A DNA stretch of 22,245 nucleotides. Source: Clostridiales bacterium UBA1380. Its GTDB lineage: Bacteria; Bacillota; Clostridia; Oscillospirales; CAG-272. The stretch lies in the NCBI GenBank assembly GCA_002305445.1, contig DBRA01000043.1, positions 1 to 22,245 of the forward strand, written 5' to 3'. The position numbers were made by a program, and so were the translations under genes. Under the pieces are notes generated by a model. That model was not told the DNA's origin and made no database searches. It saw nothing but the letters and a program-made list of their open reading frames with translations. Positions 7,487-15,528 of the stretch are shown piece after piece. Position 1 is the first letter of the stretch. The number at the start of each line of letters is the position of its first letter.

Positions 7487-9193
7487 TCACTTAATGCGGT
7501 AGCTGTCGCTCGCGGGTCGGCCGACGATGACGTTATCGCCGATCGACGCGCCGGAGCAGTGCTCTATGACGACTGGCGCGTCGCCGGGACGCCACGGCGC
7601 GCCGTGCGGCGCGATGAATATGCGGTTTCGCTCAAAGACGAGCCCTGCCGTCGAGAGGGCGTACAGCACCGGCTGCGACGGCGTGTCGAAGATGTTGTCG
7701 GTTATGCGGATGTTCTCGTGGAACGGCAGCGCGTCGTCCGGCTCCGGCACGACGGGGTTTATCGAAATGACGCCGTCGCAGAACTGGTATGCGCTTGAGA
7801 GACACCGGTCTGTGAAGACGTTGCGGCGGACGGTCGCGTCATGTACGGCGCCGGACTCGAACCAGCCGTTGCAGTCGCCGGAGAAAAGGATCGCGCAGCC
7901 CGACGAATCGAACAGGTTGTCCTCGATCAGTATGCGCTTCGGCTCGCTGACGAGTATGCCGCGCGCGCGGCAGCTGCCGAATCGGCAGCCGCGTATGGTG
8001 ACGGCGCACGCCGCGCTCAGGTTGTCGGCCGCAAGAGGGCGCGACAGATCGAGCGCGCCTGATATATCCGACTTGAAGCGCAGCGTGAAACAGTTGCCGG
8101 ACGGCGTATACTCCGCGACCGTCGCCGTCGCGACGGGGTTCATCTTTGCGCGGTCGATGACGGCGACGACGTCGCCGCGGCGCGCCCAGTAGTCGAAGCC
8201 CATCGCCTGCGGATGGCCGAAGCGGCAGCGCGCCGTATCGCCCTCGACCGACTCGACGACAACGGAGCAGCCGTGGACGTTGATCGGGTCGTCCATCAGC
8301 CCTGAGAACGCGCAGTCCTCGACGACGGTCTCGCCGCGGCAGCACGTGATGTGCAGCCCGTCGTCGCGGCCGTTCGTGACGCGCCGGCCCGCGGCCGTGT
8401 TGGGCGTGAACAGGACGCGGCGGAACGTCATGTCCGTGCAGAACTGCGCAAGGCAGCCGAGCCCTCCGCAGGAGTAGAACGTTATGTCCTCCGTCAGCAC
8501 GCGCTCGCTGTTCTCGTAGAAAATACCGGCGTGCCAGCGGTCGTTGTGGCGCAGCGCGACGACAGAGCCTTCGGGCGGTATGTATCCGCCTCTTACGCGG
8601 CGGCGGTAGGTATCTTCGCCGATCGGTTCGAGATGCGATACGCCGAATGAGTCGCCGGAGCCGGGTGCGACCGTAAGCGAGACCGGCTCGAAGCATATCG
8701 CGCCGCCGTTTGTCGCGTACTCCTCGCCGGCGCCGACGTCGAACCAGAGCCGTCCGTCGGCATAACGGTACGGAAACGATGCAGGATCGACGTATATATC
8801 GCAGTAATCGTCGCCCGTTTTGACGACGATGCCTTCGGCGATGAGCGGCTTCTCCCAGTCGATCACGGCGCCGCGCAGCGTTATGTCGGAGCACGAGTCG
8901 ACGGCGACGGGCATCATGTGCCCCGCGAACATCAGCGAGCAGCCGGTGAAGTCGAGCGTTATATTCGTCATACCGCGCAGAAGCATTGCTATTTTGCGCT
9001 CGGGCAGCGGTTCAGAGTTCGAGAGGGAATAGCTTCGACGCAGCGCGTTTTCGGCGGAAAAGTCGTAGCGACCCGGCGCGAAGACGATCTTTGCGTCATG
9101 GCTCACCTTTTCGAACAGACGGTTTATCGCTTCGGTCATGTCGCGGCCCGTATCGGGCGCGACGCCGAAGTCGCGGGCATTTATAATTTTCAT
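7487..9193 (-). CDS. GH110-like alpha-1,3-galactosidase (right-handed beta-helix)
   Basis: This 568-aa parallel beta-helix protein resembles GH110 exo-alpha-galactosidases, which remove terminal alpha-1,3-linked galactose from blood-group-B and alpha-Gal type glycans. Visible GH110-like segments are RRSYSLSN (52-59), GHMMPVAV (91-98), IDWEKPLIAEG (111-121), GRDDGLHITCCRG (275-287) and GLMDDPINVHG (298-308), then HPQAMGFD (327-334). The aspartate pairs 277/278 and 301/302 lie at the spacing I recall for GH110 catalytic aspartates, so they are probable active-site residues. There is no signal peptide (it starts MKIINARDFG), unlike the secreted Bacteroides enzymes, so it is probably cytoplasmic. 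The ATG at 9193 has GGAGG 11 nt upstream. It is divergent from an esterase operon. Other polysaccharide-active beta-helix enzymes are the alternative for substrate. Confidence 0.8.
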   Translation of the reverse strand: MKIINARDFGVAPDTGRDMTEAINRLFEKVSHDAKIVFAPGRYDFSAENALRRSYSLSNSEPLPERKIAMLLRGMTNITLDFTGCSLMFAGHMMPVAVDSCSDITLRGAVIDWEKPLIAEGIVVKTGDDYCDIYVDPASFPYRYADGRLWFDVGAGEEYATNGGAICFEPVSLTVAPGSGDSFGVSHLEPIGEDTYRRRVRGGYIPPEGSVVALRHNDRWHAGIFYENSERVLTEDITFYSCGGLGCLAQFCTDMTFRRVLFTPNTAAGRRVTNGRDDGLHITCCRGETVVEDCAFSGLMDDPINVHGCSVVVESVEGDTARCRFGHPQAMGFDYWARRGDVVAVIDRAKMNPVATATVAEYTPSGNCFTLRFKSDISGALDLSRPLAADNLSAACAVTIRGCRFGSCRARGILVSEPKRILIEDNLFDSSGCAILFSGDCNGWFESGAVHDATVRRNVFTDRCLSSAYQFCDGVISINPVVPEPDDALPFHENIRITDNIFDTPSQPVLYALSTAGLVFERNRIFIAPHGAPWRPGDAPVVIEHCSGASIGDNVIVGRPASDSYRIK

Positions 9194-9225
9194 GTTTTTC
9201 CGGTCCTCCGCATAAATATAGTGTC

Positions 9226-9254
9226 ATTATATCCCAACGCGCAGGCTGCGTCAA
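9226..9254 (-). promoter_or_regulatory. Promoter of the GH110-like gene
   Basis: On the minus strand TTGACG (9249-9254) and TATAAT (9226-9231) are separated by exactly 17 bp, with one mismatch to consensus. The predicted leader is short, about 25 nt, and includes the GGAGG at 9205-9209. Confidence 0.75.
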
Positions 9255-9290
9255 TAAGTTCGTGTTTATCAAAGATGATATAAAAAATCA

Positions 9291-9356
9291 AGCATTATAA
9301 TCGTTAATATGCAAAAAAGATTATTATTAAAGGGATATTAAATTAACCATTATGCT
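9291..9356. promoter_or_regulatory. Possible operator repeats between divergent promoters
   Basis: The segment 9291-9307 (AGCAT..GTTAA) and the inverted segment 9343-9356 (TTAAC..ATGCT) form an imperfect inverted pair across about 35 bp. 9292-9312 is itself roughly palindromic (GCATTA..TAATATGC-like). The right copy ends on the -35 box of the esterase promoter, as expected for a repressor site. No regulator gene is nearby. Confidence 0.3.
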
Positions 9357-9384
9357 TGACAATATGAGGCGCGGCGTATAGAAT
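9356..9384 (+). promoter_or_regulatory. Promoter of the esterase operon
   Basis: TTGACA (9356-9361) and TAGAAT (9379-9384) are spaced by 17 bp. Start of transcription is expected near 9391, about 40 nt before the esterase ATG. Confidence 0.8.
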
Positions 9385-9429
9385 AATTTGTAAATAAAGT
9401 AAATTTCATAAAAATATGAGGTGATCAAA

Positions 9430-10950
9430 ATGCTGAGACAGGTTGTGACCGAAAACGGCATAGTCCGCGGACTTCCCGCAGCCGACCCGCGCATAACGAG
9501 CTTCAAGGGCATACCGTTCGCCGCTCCGCCGGTGGGTGAGAACCGCTGGAGAGCGCCGCAGCCCGCCGCAAACTGGGACGGCGTTTACAACGCGTTCGAT
9601 TTCGCGCCGATATCGATGCAGGCGAAGACGGTGATAGACCCCGCCAACATCTATACGCGCGAATGGGCGGTCGACCCGGACATCCCCATGTCCGAGGACT
9701 GCCTTTACCTCAACATATGGACGCCAGCGAAGAGCGCGGACGAAAAGCTGCCCGTGTATGTCTGGTACTTCGGCGGCGGACTGCAGGTCGGCCACACCGC
9801 TGAAATGGAGTTCGACGGCGAGCGCATCGCGCGCCGCGGCATCGTCGTCGTCACGGTCAACTACCGTCTGAACGTCTTCGGTTTCCTCTGCCACCCCGAA
9901 ATTACGGCGGAGTCGCCCGACGCGCCCGCCAACTTCGGAAACCTCGACCAGCGCTTCGGCACGCTGTGGGTGAAGCGCAATATAGCCGCGTTCGGCGGCG
10001 ACCCGGACAACATCACGATCGGCGGCCAGTCGGCCGGCGGCGGCAGCGTCATAACGCAGCTCACCTCGCCCGTGAACGAAGGGCTTTTCAACCGCGCCAT
10101 CATTCAGAGCGGCATGTTCGCCGCCGTCTATCCCGGAACGCGCTCGCCCGGCATGCGCCGCACGCTGAAGGAAGCGGAGGAGCAGGGAAAGGCGTTCTTC
10201 GAGTTCTTGGGTGTACATACGCTCGCTGAAGCGCGCGCGATCGATGCCGAGACGCTGCGCGACAAGATGCTGCAGTACCGCGCGTTCTGGGGCACCGTCG
10301 AGGACGGCGTCTATTGCGTCGGCGACGGATTTACACGGCTGGTGCGCGGCGAAAGGCTGCCTGTGCCGATCATGTTCGGGCACACGTCGAGCGAATTTTT
10401 CAGCTCGCCGCAGGCGAAGAACAAAGCCGAACTGCGCGCTCTCGCGGAGAAGCTGTACGGCGATGACGCCGATAAGTTCCTCGCCTTCTTCGACGGCGCG
10501 GACGACACCGAGAGCGCGATACGCGCCCGCGGAGCTGTCAGCGGCATCGAATACGCGATACGCGTCGCCTGCCGCGCGAACGAGCGGCTTGACTCGCCTC
10601 AGCCGATGTACTATTACAACTTCGACGCGGAGATCCCCGGCTGGGATAACCCCGGCACGTTCCACAGCGTCGACCTCTGGTTCTTCTTCGAGACGCTCGC
10701 GAAATGCTGGCGGCCGTTCACAGGTAAGCACTACGACCTCGCGCGCCAGATGTGCAACTACTGGGCCAACTTCATCAAGACCGGCGACCCGAACGGCGAC
10801 GACGCGACAGGCGAGAGAATGCCCGAGTGGAAGCCCTACACCGAAGCGGAACCCTACGGCATGTACTTCGGCGACAAGGCCGAATTCAAGCGCGAGCCGC
10901 CTTCCGATCTCATGAAGTTCATCGTCGACCAGTATTTCAAGAAGAACTGA
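9430..10950 (+). CDS. Type-B carboxylesterase (alpha/beta-hydrolase)
   Basis: This 506-aa protein is a full-length type-B carboxylesterase (para-nitrobenzyl-esterase-like), hydrolysing carboxylic esters. The nucleophile elbow GGQSAGG spans 198-204 with Ser201; His412 in GTFHSVDLW and Glu322 in GHTSSEF fit the remaining triad positions. The early FKGIPFAAPPVG and SEDCLYLNIW segments are family hallmarks. There is no signal peptide, so it acts in the cytoplasm. I start it at ATG 9430 and not at the in-frame GTG at 9421, because that GTG is part of the ribosome site GAGGTGAT. The next gene begins 8 nt after its stop, so the two form an operon. The link to the divergent glycosidase suggests removal of acyl groups from glycans or aglycones, but the substrate is not shown. 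Confidence 0.92.
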   Translation: MLRQVVTENGIVRGLPAADPRITSFKGIPFAAPPVGENRWRAPQPAANWDGVYNAFDFAPISMQAKTVIDPANIYTREWAVDPDIPMSEDCLYLNIWTPAKSADEKLPVYVWYFGGGLQVGHTAEMEFDGERIARRGIVVVTVNYRLNVFGFLCHPEITAESPDAPANFGNLDQRFGTLWVKRNIAAFGGDPDNITIGGQSAGGGSVITQLTSPVNEGLFNRAIIQSGMFAAVYPGTRSPGMRRTLKEAEEQGKAFFEFLGVHTLAEARAIDAETLRDKMLQYRAFWGTVEDGVYCVGDGFTRLVRGERLPVPIMFGHTSSEFFSSPQAKNKAELRALAEKLYGDDADKFLAFFDGADDTESAIRARGAVSGIEYAIRVACRANERLDSPQPMYYYNFDAEIPGWDNPGTFHSVDLWFFFETLAKCWRPFTGKHYDLARQMCNYWANFIKTGDPNGDDATGERMPEWKPYTEAEPYGMYFGDKAEFKREPPSDLMKFIVDQYFKKN

Positions 10951-10958
10951 GGTGCGTT

Positions 10959-12686
10959 ATGGGGTACTATTCATATAAAACACCGGACGAACTGTTCCGG
11001 GAGCCGCAGAAGCGCGGCGCGCTCGATGACCTTTATTACAAGGTGCCGGACGGAACGGATAAGCACGCATGGGTGTATGTTCCGTACGGCTGCGACAAGA
11101 ACAAGCAGTACAACATCCTCTACCTGCTGCACGGCGGCGGCGTCAACGAGGACTGGTGGTTCGTCACGTTCCCGGACACGCTTAAGCTCGTCGACAACAT
11201 GATCGCGGACGGTCTGTGCGAGCCGTGCATCATCGTGACGCCGACTTATTACAAGCCGAATAACTTTAACCTCGGTCCGGGCTTCGATGTGACGGAGCGC
11301 TTCGCGGACGAATTGCGCACGTGCCTCATCCCCGCCGCGGAGACAAAGTATCCGACCTTCGCGCGCGGCGACGTGACGGAGCAGAATCTGATCAGAACGC
11401 GCAGGCACCGCGCGCTCGCCGGACTTTCGATGGGCTCCATGACGACCTACCGCGCCGGCTTATATCACAATATCGACATCATATCGTGGTTCGCGCCGTA
11501 TTCGGGCTGCTGCGGGCCGAACGGCGACCGAGACGCGGAGGTCGAGCGCCTTTGCTCCGTCATAGCCGACGAGTACGGCAAGAATCACATGATCGACTAC
11601 CTGTTCTGCTGCAACGGCGACGGCGATATAGCCTACGCGGAGCATAAATACATCATGGACAAAGCCATGGAGAAGTCGCCCTTCCTGACGCGCGGCATCA
11701 ACTGTGAATTCATGACCATACCCGGCGGCGTCCATGACATGAAGGCATGGCAGTACGATCTGTATGAGACGCTGCGCTTTTTCTTCACAAACCGCCGTCC
11801 GCAGCCGGACGGCATGCCGCCGATGAGGGCGACGCCGGTCAGGAGCTACAAACGCCGCGGCGGCGATATGATCGAGCTCGCCGACACCGCGCCGCAGGAG
11901 TACACGTCCCCGTGCGGCCGCGGCGGTAAGGTGGAGCCGATAAGCTATGAGTCGCGCGACTACCTGCACGACGGCGAAAAGGTCATAAAGCCCGGCTTCA
12001 TCTACCTCCCCGAGGGCTGCGGCAGGGACGGGCGCAAGTACAACGTTCTGTACCTGTTCCACGGCGTAGGCGGCAACGAACGCGAGTGGGGCATGACGGG
12101 CGACGACAGCATCGTCAAGCACATCATGGATAACCTGATCGCGCGCGGCGAAATCGAACCGTTCATCGTCGTGACGCCGAACGGGCGCTCGAGCGCTGCG
12201 TTCGCCGACACGTCGTTCCAAAACATGCACGGCTTCTACCGTTTCGGCAGCGAGCTGCGCAACGACCTGATCCCGTTTATCGAGAAAAACTACCCGGTAA
12301 ACGGCGGCGACAGAACGAAGCGCGCCGCCGCAGGGCTGTCGATGGGCGGCATGCAGACGACAAACATCGCGCTCTGCGAATGCCTTGACCTGTTTTCGTG
12401 GTTCGGCGCGTTTTCGGCGTGCCCGACGACTTACAGGGCAGACGAGATCGCGCGCAGGCTCGAGAGCTTCGACCCGTCTCTGCGCGCGTACTGCTACTAC
12501 GGCATCTGCGGCACTGCGGACGGCGTCGCCATGGAGCACGCGTCAGCCGCGGTCGGCGGCCTGACCGCGCTGACCGACCGCATCGCGCCCGAAGACCTCG
12601 TGTGGCAGGAGGTCGAGGGCGGCTATCACGATTTCCGCGTCTGGTACGCGGGCTTCTACAATTTCGCGAGGATGATATTCAGATAA
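10959..12686 (+). CDS. Double-domain CE1-type esterase (two esterase-D-like domains in one chain)
   Basis: This 575-aa protein has two successive alpha/beta-hydrolase domains like those of feruloyl/acetyl-xylan esterases. Domain 1 (about 25-285) has YVPYGCDKNKQYNILYLLHGG, nucleophile GLSMG with Ser157, and His259 in GGVHDMKAW. Domain 2 (about 310-575) repeats the plan with YLPEGCGRDGRKYNVLYLFHG, GLSMG with Ser461, and His557 in GGYHDFRVW. The nucleophiles are 304 residues apart. Both domains keep Ser and His, so both look active. There is no signal peptide, so the protein is probably cytoplasmic. The ATG at 10959 is used because the preceding esterase stop ends at 10950 and GAGGTG overlaps it; a longer frame reading upstream from 10752 lies over the esterase gene. 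A short proline/arginine-rich linker (about 285-310) joins the domains. Confidence 0.88.
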   Translation: MGYYSYKTPDELFREPQKRGALDDLYYKVPDGTDKHAWVYVPYGCDKNKQYNILYLLHGGGVNEDWWFVTFPDTLKLVDNMIADGLCEPCIIVTPTYYKPNNFNLGPGFDVTERFADELRTCLIPAAETKYPTFARGDVTEQNLIRTRRHRALAGLSMGSMTTYRAGLYHNIDIISWFAPYSGCCGPNGDRDAEVERLCSVIADEYGKNHMIDYLFCCNGDGDIAYAEHKYIMDKAMEKSPFLTRGINCEFMTIPGGVHDMKAWQYDLYETLRFFFTNRRPQPDGMPPMRATPVRSYKRRGGDMIELADTAPQEYTSPCGRGGKVEPISYESRDYLHDGEKVIKPGFIYLPEGCGRDGRKYNVLYLFHGVGGNEREWGMTGDDSIVKHIMDNLIARGEIEPFIVVTPNGRSSAAFADTSFQNMHGFYRFGSELRNDLIPFIEKNYPVNGGDRTKRAAAGLSMGGMQTTNIALCECLDLFSWFGAFSACPTTYRADEIARRLESFDPSLRAYCYYGICGTADGVAMEHASAAVGGLTALTDRIAPEDLVWQEVEGGYHDFRVWYAGFYNFARMIFR

Positions 12687-12761
12687 GGCGCAAGATTATT
12701 CAAAGAGCTATTTTAACCGCCGCATAATGCGCGGCGGATACGATTAGCGGATATGCCATAG

Positions 12762-12797
12762 ACCGGCGGCGGGTTGTATTAACGCGCCGCCGGTTTT
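12762..12797 (+). terminator. Intrinsic terminator of the esterase operon
   Basis: A 10-bp perfect GC-rich stem (12762-12771 with 12785-12794) is followed by T4. It lies about 75 nt after the double-esterase stop and 27 nt before the trpB promoter -35 box. A smaller hairpin without a T-run (12717-12723 with 12731-12737) precedes it. Confidence 0.75.
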
Positions 12798-12823
12798 CCG
12801 CATAAAATTTTTATGAATACCTC

Positions 12824-12852
12824 TTGACACGGCGCCGCCGAAATGGTATAAT
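12824..12852 (+). promoter_or_regulatory. Consensus promoter of the trp leader/trpB unit
   Basis: TTGACA (12824-12829) and TATAAT (12847-12852) match the sigma-A consensus at every position with the ideal 17-bp spacer. Transcription would start near 12859, giving a leader of about 280 nt before trpB. Such a strong promoter ahead of a long structured leader is typical of genes controlled by attenuation. Confidence 0.9.
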
Positions 12853-12890
12853 ACGCCATACTAAATTTTGCTGCGGGAGGAGCCTCGGAT

Positions 12891-12953
12891 ATGGCTATAT
12901 TCGGACATAATAATACCTGGCTCTGGCGCGGCGGGTTTAAGACCCGCCCGTAA
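12891..12953 (+). CDS. trpL: trp leader peptide with tandem Trp codons (attenuator peptide)
   Basis: A 20-codon frame starts at ATG 12891, eight bases after a strong GGGAGGAG (12875-12882), and ends at TAA 12951-12953. The peptide has Trp-Leu-Trp at residues 10-12 (TGG at 12918 and 12924). Tryptophan is rare, so two Trp codons in 20 just upstream of a tryptophan synthase gene are the signature of a control peptide: ribosomes stall there when charged tRNA-Trp is scarce. The Trp codons lie in and just before the 5' arm of a hairpin, and the stop codon lies within that hairpin's 3' half, as in the classical trp attenuator. The symbol is used by analogy. Confidence 0.8.
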   Translation: MAIFGHNNTWLWRGGFKTRP

Positions 12954-13072
12954 ACCCGCAGAGCCGCTTTGTCGTACAATTTTTTAGTCTGTATCTATAA
13001 TTGTAAGCGCGCTTTGCGTTGTGAGACGATATCCCCGGGTCGTCTCGTTCAATGTGAGGACGCGTTGTTTTT
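12919..13072 (+). promoter_or_regulatory. Tryptophan attenuator: alternative hairpins upstream of trpB
   Basis: Three mutually exclusive structures can be drawn. The 1:2 pause stem pairs 12919-12925 with 12959-12965, with an inner 7-bp stem 12930-12936/12942-12948. An antiterminator-like stem pairs 12975-12981 with 12999-13005 (7 bp, perfect), extended by 12965-12968 with 13006-13009. A terminator-like arm uses 13023-13029 with 13040-13046 (7 bp, perfect) and 13006-13011 with 13061-13066, ending at T5 (13068-13072). Bases 13006-13009 are shared between antiterminator and terminator, and 12965 between pause stem and antiterminator. Stalling at the Trp codons would free segment 12942-12968. The inner pairings are firm; the outer terminator arm contains internal loops and is less certain. 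Confidence 0.65.
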
Positions 13073-13139
13073 ATGCCCGCGCGACGCGTTCGTGATATTC
13101 AGCGGAGTAAAAAATATTACGAAAGCGAGATAATATACA

Positions 13140-14510
<1,371 letters not shown>

Positions 14511-14585
14511 TTTGCGTTATTTAAATAATATTACAGACAAGAAAACCATATTTCATTGATTTTTCACACGGTATATGATAAACTG

Positions 14586-14618
14586 ATGACCGCGCCGGTT
14601 TACGGCGCGGTCATTTTT
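14586..14618 (+). terminator. Intrinsic terminator between trpB and the ECF genes
   Basis: A perfect 12-bp stem (14586-14597 with 14603-14614, loop 14598-14602) runs straight into T5. It lies 75 nt after the trpB stop and only 14 nt before the ribosome site of ecfT. It may therefore act as the trpB terminator and also limit read-through into the ECF operon. A weak candidate promoter (TTTCAT at 14551, 17 bp, TATGAT at 14574) would start a transcript right at the hairpin. Confidence 0.85.
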
Positions 14619-14649
14619 CGCGCTTTTGCGCGGGGAGGAGGGAAGCGGC

Positions 14650-15528
14650 TTGAGGAGCTTTGCGGATTACAACCCGATTGCGGTTTTCGTATGGTTCGCC
14701 GCCGTGACGCTTGTCGCCATGTTCTGCATGAATCCGGCCGTCGCCGCGCTGTCCCTTCTCGGTTCGGTCACGCTCTACATCGTGCGCAACGGCGCCCGCG
14801 GATGGCGCTCGCATGCGGCGTTTTTCGCACTGTTCGCCGTTATAGCGCTTATAAACCCGCTCTTTTACCATAACGGCGCGACGGTGCTTTTCGTCCTGAA
14901 CGACAACCCCGTGACGCTCGAAGCGCTTGTCTACGGCGTCGTCTCGTCGGCGACGATTGTGTCGGTCATCTACTGGTTCCGCTCGTTTTCGCAGATAATG
15001 ACGAGCGAACGGCTCTTGTACCTTTTCGGTTCCGTGTCGCCCAAGACGGCGCTGCTTATATCGATGGCGATGCGGTACATCCCGCTCCTGCGCCACCATA
15101 CCGCGAAGGTCAACGACGCGCAGCGCGCGCTCGGTATGTATAAGGACGACAATATTATCGACGACATTCGCGGCGGCCTGCGCGTCTTTTCGATCATGGT
15201 CACATGGGCGCTCGAAAATGGCATCGTCACCGCCGACAGCATGAGCGCGCGCGGCTACGGAACGGGCAGGCGCACCTTTTTCTCGATCTACCGCTTCGGA
15301 CGCGCCGACGCGCTTATTACGGCGCTGACCTTGCTTTTCGGCGCGGCGGCCGCCGCCGGTATAGCGACCGGCTCGGTTGCATTCGAGTATTATCCGCGCA
15401 TAACTGACGCGCCCGCCGGCGCGATGAAGACGATTACCTGTATATCATACGGACTGCTCGCGTTTTTGCCGTCCATTATCGAAGTCGGGGTGAAGATAAA
15501 ATGGAAATACTTACAGTCGACGCTCTGA
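14650..15528 (+). CDS. ecfT: ECF transporter transmembrane component EcfT
   Basis: This protein is the integral-membrane scaffold of an energy-coupling factor importer, linking the substrate-binding S protein to the ATPases. It has hydrophobic helices at about 9-27, 29-45, 55-73, 92-110, 222-243 and 260-280. The long cytoplasmic coupling segment contains the diagnostic SARG motif (199-202, SARGYGTG), which docks on the ATPase. I start it at TTG 14650, seven bases after a very strong GGGGAGGAGGG (14632-14642); the in-frame TTG at 14626 lies upstream of that site. This gives 292 aa, normal for EcfT. The next gene begins at 15501, overlapping by 28 bases, so the two are coupled. No S component is present, so the vitamin or other substrate is unknown. 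Confidence 0.87.
   Translation: MRSFADYNPIAVFVWFAAVTLVAMFCMNPAVAALSLLGSVTLYIVRNGARGWRSHAAFFALFAVIALINPLFYHNGATVLFVLNDNPVTLEALVYGVVSSATIVSVIYWFRSFSQIMTSERLLYLFGSVSPKTALLISMAMRYIPLLRHHTAKVNDAQRALGMYKDDNIIDDIRGGLRVFSIMVTWALENGIVTADSMSARGYGTGRRTFFSIYRFGRADALITALTLLFGAAAAAGIATGSVAFEYYPRITDAPAGAMKTITCISYGLLAFLPSIIEVGVKIKWKYLQSTL

Noticed and set aside
7839..8894. 351-codon arginine-rich frame overlapping the GH110-like gene in another frame
   Set aside because: Same-strand shadow with extreme Arg content and no start signal.
9421..9429. GTG 9421 as start of the carboxylesterase
   Set aside because: It is part of the ribosome site GAGGTGAT; ATG 9430 is correctly spaced.
9406..10731. Long antisense frame of 441 codons opposite the carboxylesterase
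   Set aside because: A typical shadow in GC-rich DNA; arginine- and valine-rich, and opposite a gene with a complete catalytic triad.
10752..10958. Upstream extension of the double esterase into the carboxylesterase gene
   Set aside because: The extension is Arg-rich shadow sequence; ATG 10959 follows GAGGTG and the previous stop directly.
12717..12737. Hairpin after the double esterase as its terminator
   Set aside because: The stem is good but no T-run follows; the hairpin at 12762-12797 with T4 is the better candidate.
13058..13091. ACGCGT-ended hairpin just before trpB as a terminator
   Set aside because: It encloses the T-run in its loop and has none after it, so it cannot act as an intrinsic terminator; at most it is an alternative leader fold.
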